A stretch of DNA of 64,000 nt from Blautia sp. (GTDB taxonomy: Bacteria > Bacillota > Clostridia > Lachnospirales > Lachnospiraceae): the NCBI GenBank assembly GCA_029257775.1, contig JARIAQ010000023.1, positions 1-64,000 of the forward strand, in the 5' to 3' direction. The notes under the pieces were generated by a model. The model searched no databases. It had not been told where the DNA came from and saw only the letters and a list, made by a program, of their open reading frames with translations. Shown piece after piece: positions 35,105-43,323 of this stretch. The first letter of the stretch is position 1. Every line of letters begins with the position of its first letter. The translations under genes and the position numbers were made by a program.

Positions 35105-35131
35105 CAAAAAAGTACCGAGTTTATCGGTACT
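35105..35131 (-). terminator. Terminator of tRNA-Leu
   Basis: On the minus strand AGTACCGA pairs with TCGGTACT around TAAAC, followed by six T residues. Confidence 0.88.
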
Positions 35132-35138
35132 TTAGTAA

Positions 35139-35221
35139 TGCCGGCAGCGGGACTTGAACCCGCACGTGGTTGCCCACAACAGATTTTGAGTCTGCCTCGT
35201 CTGCCATTCCGACACGCCGGC
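35139..35221 (-). tRNA. tRNA-Leu (anticodon CAA)
   Basis: An 83-base class II tRNA on the minus strand: acceptor GCCGGCG/TGCCGGC with one G-T pair, anticodon stem GCAGA/TCTGT with loop CTCAAAA, a variable arm of about a dozen bases (GTGGGCAACCAC), T-arm GCGGG-TTCAAGT-CCCGC and discriminator A. It reads UUG. Confidence 0.95.
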
Positions 35222-35243
35222 ATTTCCTTACGGAACATAAAGT

Positions 35244-35272
35244 ATAATACCATAAGAAAAAGAGAATTGCAA
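35244..35272 (-). promoter_or_regulatory. Promoter of tRNA-Leu
   Basis: On the minus strand -35 TTGCAA (35267-35272) and -10 TATTAT (35244-35249), spacer 17 bases. The -35 lies inside the 3' arm of the lysA terminator hairpin. Confidence 0.8.
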
Positions 35273-35310
35273 GCTTTTTTTGAAAATAATATAAAAAAAC
35301 TACAATTCTC
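35258..35310 (-). terminator. Long-loop terminator of lysA overlapping the tRNA-Leu promoter
   Basis: On the minus strand GGAGAATTG pairs with CAATTCTC, extended by the flanking GAAAAA and TTTTTC, across a loop of about 33 bases that itself can pair (TTTTTTT with AAAAAAA). The downstream tail is TTTTTC. The same bases carry the tRNA-Leu -35. Confidence 0.55.
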
Positions 35311-35320
35311 CTTTTTCATC

Positions 35321-36604
35321 CTATTTTTTTTGATTTTCTATTAATTTTTCATAAAACTCAAAAGAATCAAAAGTAGCAAAATAATCCTCAGGTTTCTCAG
35401 CACGACGTATTAATTGTACACTTCCATCTTCTTTTAAAAGTAATTCAGCCGATTTTAACTTTCCATTATAATTGTATCCCATAGAAAAGCCATGCGCTCC
35501 TGTATCATGAATAACCAAAAAATCCCCTTTTTGAATTTCTGGAAGCATTCGATCCACAGCAAATTTATCATTATTTTCACACAAAGAACCTGTTATATCA
35601 TATTTGTGATCTAGGGGCAGATTTTCTTTTCCCATTACCGTAATGTGATGATAAGCCCCATACATAGCAGGACGCATAAGATTTACTGCACAGGCATCTA
35701 AACCAATATAATCTTTGTGTGTGTGCTTCTCATGAATTGCTTTTGTCACAAGACAGCCATAAGGCCCCATCATAAAACGTCCAAGTTCTGAATAAATAGC
35801 AACATCGCCCATGCCTGCCGGAACCAATACTTCGTCAAAAACACGATGTACACCTTCCCCAATAACACGAATATCATTCGGAACTTCATCCGGAGTATAA
35901 GGAATGCCAATTCCTCCCGAGAGATTAATAAAACATACTTTTGCCCCTGTTTCTCTCTGTAGCCTCACAGCCAACTCAAAAAGCTGCTTTGCTAACATTG
36001 GGTAATACGCATTAGTAACTGTATTACTCGCTAAAAAGGCATGAATCCCAAATTCCTTTGCTCCTTTTTCTTTTAGAATACGAAAAGCATCAAAAAGCTG
36101 TTCTTCTGTCATTCCATATTTTGCATCACCTGGATTATCCATAATTCCATTACTCACTTCAAAAACTCCACCTGGATTAAAGCGGCAACTGATTCTCTCA
36201 GGAATTTTTCCAATAGCCTTTTCTAAAAATTCAATATGTGTAATATCATCTAAATTAATGGTAGCTCCTAATTTAGCAGCATACTGAAATTCTTCTTTAG
36301 GTGTATCATTAGAAGAAAACATAATATCTTCCCCTACACAACCAATAGCTTCTGATAACATTAATTCCGTATAGGAAGAACAATCACAACCAAAACCATA
36401 TTCTCTTAAAAGGTTAATTAAAAATGGATTGGCATTTGCTTTAACTGCAAAATATTCTTTAAATCCTTTATTCCATGAAAAAGCTTCTTTCATGGCCTTG
36501 GCATTTTCCCTAATTCCTTTTTCATCGTAAAGATGAAAAGGAGTTGGATATGTTTTTACGATTTCTTCAAGCTGTTCTTTTGTAACAAATGTCTTCTTCT
36601 CCAT
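35321..36604 (-). CDS. lysA: Diaminopimelate decarboxylase
   Basis: LysA removes CO2 from meso-diaminopimelate to give lysine. The 427-residue fold-type III PLP enzyme has the PLP lysine in EYFAVKANANP (about residue 47), the SGGIGIPYTP glycine-rich loop, ELGRFMMGPYG and the substrate-binding ENNDKFAVDR. The ATG at 36604 follows AAAGGAG and is preferred to one 13 codons upstream. No lysine riboswitch is visible in the short upstream region. Confidence 0.9.
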   Translation of the reverse strand: MEKKTFVTKEQLEEIVKTYPTPFHLYDEKGIRENAKAMKEAFSWNKGFKEYFAVKANANPFLINLLREYGFGCDCSSYTELMLSEAIGCVGEDIMFSSNDTPKEEFQYAAKLGATINLDDITHIEFLEKAIGKIPERISCRFNPGGVFEVSNGIMDNPGDAKYGMTEEQLFDAFRILKEKGAKEFGIHAFLASNTVTNAYYPMLAKQLFELAVRLQRETGAKVCFINLSGGIGIPYTPDEVPNDIRVIGEGVHRVFDEVLVPAGMGDVAIYSELGRFMMGPYGCLVTKAIHEKHTHKDYIGLDACAVNLMRPAMYGAYHHITVMGKENLPLDHKYDITGSLCENNDKFAVDRMLPEIQKGDFLVIHDTGAHGFSMGYNYNGKLKSAELLLKEDGSVQLIRRAEKPEDYFATFDSFEFYEKLIENQKK

Positions 36605-36703
36605 TCTTTTAGCTCCTTTGTAGTTATCCCATTTTCGTTCCATACAAACATCTCTATTATACGGAAATATTATAGGCTTTTCAAGTAAAAAAGAATTTCT
36701 CCA

Positions 36704-36762
36704 AAATAAAAAGAGCTATCACATTAAGCATATCTTTCCAACCTCACTTAATGTAATAGTTC
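36704..36762 (-). terminator. Terminator of pyk
   Basis: On the minus strand a 16-base stem with two mismatches (36747-36762 with 36713-36728) ends in CTC followed by TTTTTATTT. Confidence 0.85.
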
Positions 36763-36769
36763 TTCTATC

Positions 36770-38206
36770 TTAAATTACTTCCATAACATGAAGCATATTT
36801 GTAACATTTGCTTCTGCTTTACTGCTGTTTGTAGCTGGATCTCCTGCTGTTACAACTACCATTTGATCTTTTTTCACCAATTTTTTTGCTTTCAATGTTT
36901 CCATCGCATTTAAAATGACATTCTCTACAGTATCTCTCTTGTATCCTTTTAATGGTACAATTCCCCAATAAAGCTGCATTTTCCGCTCTACTCTTTCATT
37001 AGGAGTGATCGCATAAATAGGCATCGTCGGGCGAAAACTAGAAATCAAACGAGCGGTCTTTCCAGACATAGTTGGTGTTACAATACAATCTGCTTCAATA
37101 TTTCTAGCAGTACGAACAGAAGCAATTCCAATAGCACAGGATACTTTTGTTTTTTTATACATAGTTCTGTGCTTAATATACTGATCATAATTTACATATT
37201 GCTCTGTATTTTCTGCAATTTCGCTCATCATTCTTAAAGCTTCTATCGGATATTTTCCTGCTGCAGTCTCACCTGAAAGCATAATTGCATCAGTTCCATC
37301 ATAAATAGCGTTAGCCACATCCGTCACTTCTGCACGAGTAGGACGAGGATTGCGAATCATGGAATCCAGCATCTGTGTTGCTGTAATAACTGGAATATAA
37401 TTTTCATTACATTTATGAATAATCATTTTCTGAATGTGAGGAACTTGAGGAGCCGGAATTTCTACACCTAAATCACCTCTGGCAACCATAATACCATCTG
37501 CCACTTCAATAATTTCATCAATATTCTCCAGGCCTTCCGCATTCTCAATTTTGGCTATAATAGCAATATCTTCTGCGTGGTGTTCTTTCAAAATTTTACG
37601 AATTTCTTTTACACCCTCTGCATTTCTAATAAAGGAAGCCGCAATAAAATCAATTTTCTGTTCAATTCCAAAAATAATATCTGCTTTATCCTTGTCCGTA
37701 ACAACAGGAAGACGAACTTTCACATTTGGAACATTAATTCCCTTTTTCTCTCCAAGCTCTCCTCCATTAATTACTCGACAGAGTATCTCATCTTCTCTTA
37801 CTTCTTTTACTTCCAGTTCAATCAGTCCATCATCAATCAAAATTCGATTCCCCTGTGCTACATCGTCTGCAAGACCAACATAAGTAATAGAACATCCGGA
37901 CTCATTTCCCACAACTTCTTTTGTATATAAAGTAAAATCTGCTCCCTCTGATAACTTTACTTTTTTTCCATCCTTTAAAACACCGGTACGAATTTCCGGT
38001 CCTTTTGTATCCAGAAGAATTGCAACTGGTTTTTTCTGTTCTTCTCTGACACGTTTTAATAAATCCATACGATTACGCTGTTCTTCGTAATCACCATGGG
38101 AAAAGTTAAAACGGGCTACATTCATCCCATTTTTCACCAGTTCCTCCATAATACTTTTATTATCTGTATTTGGTCCCATGGTACAAACAATTTTCGTCTT
38201 ACGCAT
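36770..38206 (-). CDS. pyk: Pyruvate kinase
   Basis: Pyk transfers phosphate from phosphoenolpyruvate to ADP in the last step of glycolysis. The 478-residue product has RFNFSHG, LLDTKGPEIRTG, the active-site signature IIAKIENAEGLENIDEII and MVARGDLGVEI, plus the C-terminal allosteric domain (about 345-475). The extra PEP-utiliser-like domain seen in some Bacillus Pyk is absent. It is 13 bases behind the rhomboid-like gene and begins after AGGAGG. Confidence 0.96.
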   Translation of the reverse strand: MRKTKIVCTMGPNTDNKSIMEELVKNGMNVARFNFSHGDYEEQRNRMDLLKRVREEQKKPVAILLDTKGPEIRTGVLKDGKKVKLSEGADFTLYTKEVVGNESGCSITYVGLADDVAQGNRILIDDGLIELEVKEVREDEILCRVINGGELGEKKGINVPNVKVRLPVVTDKDKADIIFGIEQKIDFIAASFIRNAEGVKEIRKILKEHHAEDIAIIAKIENAEGLENIDEIIEVADGIMVARGDLGVEIPAPQVPHIQKMIIHKCNENYIPVITATQMLDSMIRNPRPTRAEVTDVANAIYDGTDAIMLSGETAAGKYPIEALRMMSEIAENTEQYVNYDQYIKHRTMYKKTKVSCAIGIASVRTARNIEADCIVTPTMSGKTARLISSFRPTMPIYAITPNERVERKMQLYWGIVPLKGYKRDTVENVILNAMETLKAKKLVKKDQMVVVTAGDPATNSSKAEANVTNMLHVMEVI

Positions 38207-38219
38207 ATAAGTAATCCTC

Positions 38220-39071
38220 CTATTTTATATGCTGATGAGTAAATAAATGATCTTGACAATATTCGTAATTCCCATTACATTTTGAGCAATAACGAAATTC
38301 TAAATGATCCCCATCTTTTTCTGTTCGTCCACATACCGCACATTTATGCCTGCTTCCTCCTGGTGTCATCTGTGGATGAACAGCCTTTTTAAACTGCTGT
38401 TTTCTATAAATTTCCTGAGGAGATATTTTTCTATAATCTCTTGTCATCAAAAAATAAATAATAAAATTCAAAAGTGAGGCAATAATGACTGTACGTGTAC
38501 CCCATCCTCCTCTTATCATATCATAGAGCAAGTATGCCACATCTAAGATTGCCAGATATTTTATTTTAAGCGGAATGATCATCATAAATAACACTTCCAT
38601 ATCTGGATAATTCATAGCAAAGGCAAGAAAAATTGATAAATTGATATAATAAGTAGAAAAACTCATTCCGTTCATAAGAGAATATAATTCATTCTGTCCA
38701 TGAAAAAAATATAAAAGAAATGCTCCAATAACAGTACAAAGCATTCCACCCAAAATGTAAACATTATAACGAAACGCTCCCCAAGTACGTTCTAAGGTAA
38801 TTCCTAAATAATAATAAAAGGATAACATAATCACTACCAAAATAATATTAGAACTTGAAGGTGGTATGAAAATCCATGAAACAATTCTCCATATCTGCCC
38901 ATGCATAATATGATAAGGACTTAAAAGCAAGTGTTGAAAAAAGCTCTGATCAAACGCCCGTTCTGCATACACTAAAATATATCCGATGATGTAACACCCT
39001 ATCATATATTTTGTCAAATCATGTATTGCATATTTTCCATACTTTCGTTCCATTTTATTTAAAAAATTCAT
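38220..39071 (-). CDS. Rhomboid-like membrane protein with C-terminal zinc-ribbon-like tail
   Basis: A 283-residue protein with about six membrane segments in residues 20-215. The membrane part resembles a rhomboid (HIMHGQIWRIVSWIF early, IPLKIKYLAILDV in the loop where many rhomboids have IPLKAKW), but the GxSG serine motif and the His of the dyad are not visible. Residues 240-283 carry CAVCG, CSKCNG, then Cys and His, a zinc-ribbon-like pattern. It is probably a non-protease rhomboid relative. It sits between corA and pyk with short gaps (24 and 13 bases). Confidence 0.75.
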   Translation of the reverse strand: MNFLNKMERKYGKYAIHDLTKYMIGCYIIGYILVYAERAFDQSFFQHLLLSPYHIMHGQIWRIVSWIFIPPSSSNIILVVIMLSFYYYLGITLERTWGAFRYNVYILGGMLCTVIGAFLLYFFHGQNELYSLMNGMSFSTYYINLSIFLAFAMNYPDMEVLFMMIIPLKIKYLAILDVAYLLYDMIRGGWGTRTVIIASLLNFIIYFLMTRDYRKISPQEIYRKQQFKKAVHPQMTPGGSRHKCAVCGRTEKDGDHLEFRYCSKCNGNYEYCQDHLFTHQHIK

Positions 39072-39095
39072 AATTTCTCCTTTAATACCTGCTTA

Positions 39096-40037
39096 TTAAA
39101 ATAAATTCTTTTTAGAAAAGATAAATGCCACAATCAAACTTAAAAGCAGTGAAAGTATAATTACAATCCCAAACCCTTCTGGATGAGATGCAAAAGGCAT
39201 CCCCTTAAGGTTTACATTCATACCGTAAGCACTAAAAATCATAGTAGGAATCGACATAACAATCGTAACAGTTGCCAAAAATTTCATAACAATATTCAAG
39301 TTGTTTGATACAATAGAAGCAAATGCCTCTGTCATTCCACTTAAGATTCCACTATATACATTTGCCATCTCAATTGCCTGCTTGTTCTCAATAATAACAT
39401 CTTCTAATAAGTCCGTATCATCTGGATATTGCTTAATTCGCTCTACTTTCAAAAGCTTTTCCAATACCATTTCATTAGACCTTAAGGATGTGGTAAAATA
39501 AACCAAAGATTTTTCCAACTCCAAAAGTTCAATCAACTCTTTATTTTTTGTTGACTCTTGAAGTTTCTCTTCTACTTCTTCACTTTTTTTATCTATGATA
39601 CGCAAGTAATGTAAGAACATACTTGCATTTTTATACAAAATTTGAAGAATAAATCTAGTTTTCATATACGTATAAAAGTTACGGACACGCCCATCCATGA
39701 AACGTCCCAAAACAGATGTATCTTCCAGACATACTGTAATAATAATCTCATCTGTTACAATAATTGACAACGGAATGGTTCCATACCAATCCTTTTCTCC
39801 TCTTTCCTCCAAAATTGGAGTGTCCACAATAATCAAGGTATAATCATCTTCCACTTCAATACGTGAACGTTCTTCCTCATCCAAAGGTGCTCTCAAATCA
39901 TCTACTTCGATATGATACTTTCTTGCAACCTCAAAAATTTCTGTTGCTGTAGGATCTGTAAGAGCAAGCCAGCAACCTTCGCTGGCCTCCTCTACCTGAT
40001 GAATTTTTTCATCAATTGTTTTAAATATTCTAATCAT
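39096..40037 (-). CDS. corA: CorA-family magnesium/divalent cation transporter
   Basis: A 313-residue CorA protein: N-terminal cytosolic alpha/beta domain (about 1-190), a long helix (about 190-250) and two C-terminal membrane segments (about 253-307) with the YGMN motif (SAYGMNVNLKGMPF). The ATG at 40037 follows AAGGGAG. No M-box magnesium riboswitch was recognised in the 140-base gap upstream, which does contain a GCAGG/CCTGC hairpin. Confidence 0.92.
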   Translation of the reverse strand: MIRIFKTIDEKIHQVEEASEGCWLALTDPTATEIFEVARKYHIEVDDLRAPLDEEERSRIEVEDDYTLIIVDTPILEERGEKDWYGTIPLSIIVTDEIIITVCLEDTSVLGRFMDGRVRNFYTYMKTRFILQILYKNASMFLHYLRIIDKKSEEVEEKLQESTKNKELIELLELEKSLVYFTTSLRSNEMVLEKLLKVERIKQYPDDTDLLEDVIIENKQAIEMANVYSGILSGMTEAFASIVSNNLNIVMKFLATVTIVMSIPTMIFSAYGMNVNLKGMPFASHPEGFGIVIILSLLLSLIVAFIFSKKNLF

Positions 40038-40176
40038 GGTTTCTCCCTTCATATCCTGTCTGGCAGGATACAAAAGACGACCTGCTCACAGAAATATGGT
40101 TTTCTTTTTTATTTTATTTCTAATATTCCCGGGATAAGGCCCGCTTTCCATAATTTTGCACTTCCTTTTTCTCAAA

Positions 40177-41232
40177 TTATTCCTGGCACTTAGAAAAAAT
40201 AATACTATTTGGCGTATCTACCTTCATTGGTTTGCCCTTCATCACCAGCATTTTTTTCTCATAGTCAATTGTAAACGTAGTAATCGAATTTGATTCATGA
40301 TTTAGCACTGCTAAATGTTTGCCATCTGGAAAAACAGCCAGATCTTTGGGATAATTTCCACTAATCGGTAAAATACACTGTTTTTCTAAAAGGCCAGTCT
40401 CTTCGTCTCTTTTATACATAGCAACAGTATCTTCTCCTGCTGTTGAGCAAAAAACATATTTATCATCTGGCGACATACAAAGACCTGAAGTTGCATCATG
40501 TGTTTCATCATCGTGAGAAGCCAATGTACTTTCTGTCTGTAACAATTCAAAGACCGGATTTTTGCCACTACCATCATATCGAAACACCTGAATTGTATTA
40601 TTCAATTCATAAATCAAATATGCAAATTTTCCATCTTTACTGAATTTTATTTTTTTAGGTCCTGATTCTCTTTGGCATCTTATAATATCTACCAATTCCA
40701 AATGTTTCGTTCTTTTGTTTATCTTATAAATTTTAATCTGATCAATCCCATTATCTACTGCACATAAATATTTATTATCTGGAGTAGGACGTACACAACT
40801 TACATGAGGGCGAAAATTCCTTTCCCCCACGCTTCCAAGTCCCTTATGGAATACACCATCTAATACACTGCCCAGTCGTCCATCACGATGTGTATGTACA
40901 ACCGTCACCTTGCCATCATGATAACCTGCCACAAAAAGATATTTTCCTTCTTCATCTGTAGACAAATAGCATCCTCTCATTCCATCAATATCTACTTTAT
41001 TGATAAATGTTAAATCACCATCTTCCTCAACAGCAAACACTGCTACGCCTTCATCAGCAATAGAATACAAGTATTTGTCATTTAAAGACTTTGCTAAATG
41101 AGAGGAATTATTTACCGGAATAACTTTTCTTTCAGAAAGCGTTCCTTCCTCTACGTTTACATCATACAAATGAATTCCAATACTACTTCCATGGGTATAA
41201 GTTCCGACATATGCTACATACTTTTCTTTCAT
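40177..41232 (-). CDS. Lactonase-family beta-propeller protein (6-phosphogluconolactonase-like)
   Basis: A 351-residue seven-bladed propeller of the YkgB/Pgl lactonase family (YVGTYTHGSSIGIHLY at the start, FRPHVSCVRPTPDNKYLCAVDNG in the middle, NYPKDLAVFPDGKHLAVLNHESNSITTF near the end). It may hydrolyse 6-phosphogluconolactone, but no pentose-phosphate gene lies nearby. It starts after AGGAGGG and is divergent from potA across a region with a palindrome. Confidence 0.85.
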   Translation of the reverse strand: MKEKYVAYVGTYTHGSSIGIHLYDVNVEEGTLSERKVIPVNNSSHLAKSLNDKYLYSIADEGVAVFAVEEDGDLTFINKVDIDGMRGCYLSTDEEGKYLFVAGYHDGKVTVVHTHRDGRLGSVLDGVFHKGLGSVGERNFRPHVSCVRPTPDNKYLCAVDNGIDQIKIYKINKRTKHLELVDIIRCQRESGPKKIKFSKDGKFAYLIYELNNTIQVFRYDGSGKNPVFELLQTESTLASHDDETHDATSGLCMSPDDKYVFCSTAGEDTVAMYKRDEETGLLEKQCILPISGNYPKDLAVFPDGKHLAVLNHESNSITTFTIDYEKKMLVMKGKPMKVDTPNSIIFSKCQE

Positions 41233-41285
41233 CTATATAATACCCTCCTGTTTTTATTAATTTCACCACACAATAAATTATACCT

Positions 41286-41303
41286 TTTTTGATATATCAA
41301 AAA
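41286..41303. promoter_or_regulatory. 18-base palindrome between the lactonase and potA genes
   Basis: TTTTTGATA/TATCAAAAA is perfectly symmetric and lies between the two divergent genes, about 10 bases from a TATAAT on the minus strand and about 55 from the plus-strand -35. It has operator geometry; the factor is unknown. Confidence 0.4.
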
Positions 41304-41356
41304 TATTTTACCACAAAGTTTTTTTTAATACAATGTAACTTTGAAGTTTTTACATA

Positions 41357-41384
41357 TTGACATGTATTTTTCCTTTAGTATAAT
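41357..41384 (+). promoter_or_regulatory. Promoter of the potABCD operon
   Basis: -35 TTGACA (41357-41362) and -10 TATAAT (41379-41384), both perfect, spacer 16 bases. Confidence 0.85.
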
Positions 41385-41441
41385 GATTTTCAGAATGGAT
41401 TTTTATGACCTAAAATATATTTTCCACAAAGGAGGATTACT

Positions 41442-42515
41442 ATGAATCACAATTTAGTTACTTTAACAGATATATCCAAAAGCTTCGGCGACCAGTTAAT
41501 TTTAGATAAGTTAAATCTTTCGATACGCGAAAATGAATTTCTTACACTTTTAGGACCCAGTGGTTGCGGAAAAACAACAACGCTTCGTATTTTAGGTGGT
41601 TTTGAAGCACCTGATGGCGGACAAGTCATTTTTGACGGACAAGATATTACAAATCTTCCTCCTAATAAACGAAATCTTAATACTGTTTTTCAGAAATATG
41701 CACTTTTCTCTCATATGAATATCGAAGAAAACATTGCCTTTGGACTGAAAATTTCCGGCAAAAGTGCTTCCTATATCAAAGATAAAGTAAAATATGCTTT
41801 AAAATTAGTGAACCTTGACGGATATGAAAATCGTCTTCCTGATTCCCTAAGTGGTGGCCAACAACAGCGTGTTGCCATTGCAAGAGCCATTGTAAACGAG
41901 CCTCGTCTCCTACTTCTTGATGAACCATTAGGGGCACTGGATTTGAAACTTCGACAAGATATGCAATATGAACTTATCCGCTTAAAAAATGAATTAGGTA
42001 TTACATTTATTTATGTTACACATGATCAAGAAGAAGCGCTTACTATGTCTGATACCATTGTTGTCATGAACCAAGGATATATTCAACAAATGGGGTCACC
42101 TGAGGATATTTATAATGAACCCCAAAATGCCTTTGTTGCTGACTTTATTGGTGAAAGTAATATCATTTCTGGTATTATGCTGGAAGATAAATTAGTAGAA
42201 ATTTTAGGCGCCAAATTCCCTTGTGTAGATATAGGATTTGGTAAAAATAAACCCGTAGATGTCGTAATTCGTCCAGAGGATGTAGATTTACTTTCTCCTG
42301 AAGAAGGTACGATACAAGGCGTTGTAACACACTTGATTTTTAAAGGCGTACACTATGAAATGGAAGTAGAAGCAAATGGCTTCGAATGGTTGGTGCATAG
42401 TACTGACATGTTCCCTGTAGGACAAAAAGTAGGAATTCATGTAAATCCTTTTGATATTCAAATCATGCACAAACCAGAATCTGAAGATGAGGAGGCGATT
42501 GGAGTCAATGAATAA
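41442..42515 (+). CDS. potA: Spermidine/putrescine ABC transporter ATP-binding protein
   Basis: PotA powers polyamine import. The 357-residue product has Walker [10 protein letters not shown] (about residues 38-46), the [14 protein letters not shown] signature and Walker [13 protein letters not shown], with a C-terminal regulatory TOBE domain (about 280-345). It starts after GGAGG and shares eight bases with potB. Specificity is inferred from the PotB and PotC/D partners. Confidence 0.93.
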   Translation: MNHNLVTLTDISKSFGDQLILDKLNLSIRENEFLTLLGPSGCGKTTTLRILGGFEAPDGGQVIFDGQDITNLPPNKRNLNTVFQKYALFSHMNIEENIAFGLKISGKSASYIKDKVKYALKLVNLDGYENRLPDSLSGGQQQRVAIARAIVNEPRLLLLDEPLGALDLKLRQDMQYELIRLKNELGITFIYVTHDQEEALTMSDTIVVMNQGYIQQMGSPEDIYNEPQNAFVADFIGESNIISGIMLEDKLVEILGAKFPCVDIGFGKNKPVDVVIRPEDVDLLSPEEGTIQGVVTHLIFKGVHYEMEVEANGFEWLVHSTDMFPVGQKVGIHVNPFDIQIMHKPESEDEEAIGVNE

Positions 42516-43323
42516 AAAGAATTTATTATCCGGTCCATACCTTTTATGGTCTATATCTTTTATTTTAATTCCTCTTGCCATGATTTTATTTTATGGTTTT
42601 ACAAATAATGAAGGACAATTCACTTTTGAAAACGTGCTGTCAATTGGAACGGTGGAAAACTTCAAAGCTCTCTGTCTTTCTTTAATTCTATCCATTATCA
42701 GCACCTTTATTTGTCTGATACTGGCGTATCCGCTGGCAATGATGCTTTCGAAAATGAAAATGAATCAAACCAGTTTTATTGTACTTCTTTTCATCCTTCC
42801 TATGTGGATGAACTTTTTACTTCGCACCATTGCCTGGCAAACTTTATTAGAAAAAAACGGAGTAATCAATCAAATTTTGGGGTTCTTTCACCTGCCTCCT
42901 TTGCAACTGATTAACACACCGGCAGCCATTGTTTTAGGTATGGTTTATAACTTTCTTCCTTTCATGGTACTGCCTCTTTATAACGCACTTTCCAAAATTG
43001 ATAAGGACGTTATTTTTGCCGCCAGAGATTTAGGTGCAACCTCTTTTTATACTTTTCGGAAAATCATCTTTCCTTTAAGTCTACCAGGAGTCATCAGCGG
43101 AATTACCATGGTCTTTGTACCGGCTCTTACTACCTTTGTTATTTCTGATCTTTTAGGTGGAAGTAAAATTCTCCTAATTGGAAACGTCATTGACCGACAA
43201 TTTCAGCAAGGAAGCAACTGGCATGTAGGAAGCGGTCTTTCTCTGGTACTGATGATTTTTATTCTAATCAGTATGATTTTAACTGGAAAATATGATAAAA
43301 ATGGACAGGGAGGTTTATTTTAA
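42508..43323 (+). CDS. potB: Spermidine/putrescine ABC transporter permease PotB
   Basis: A 271-residue permease with six membrane segments and the EAA-like loop [29 protein letters not shown] (read as two pieces around residue 170). The ATG at 42508 overlaps the potA stop region and is preferred to an upstream ATG. Its stop overlaps the start of the next gene (TAATG). Confidence 0.92.
   Translation: MNKKNLLSGPYLLWSISFILIPLAMILFYGFTNNEGQFTFENVLSIGTVENFKALCLSLILSIISTFICLILAYPLAMMLSKMKMNQTSFIVLLFILPMWMNFLLRTIAWQTLLEKNGVINQILGFFHLPPLQLINTPAAIVLGMVYNFLPFMVLPLYNALSKIDKDVIFAARDLGATSFYTFRKIIFPLSLPGVISGITMVFVPALTTFVISDLLGGSKILLIGNVIDRQFQQGSNWHVGSGLSLVLMIFILISMILTGKYDKNGQGGLF

Noticed and set aside
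36605-36703. Lysine riboswitch ahead of lysA
   Set aside because: Only a short region lies between the pyk terminator and the start codon, and no aptamer-like conserved segment is visible.
40038-40176. M-box magnesium riboswitch ahead of corA
   Set aside because: There is a GCAGG/CCTGC hairpin but not the conserved M-box core elements that I would expect.
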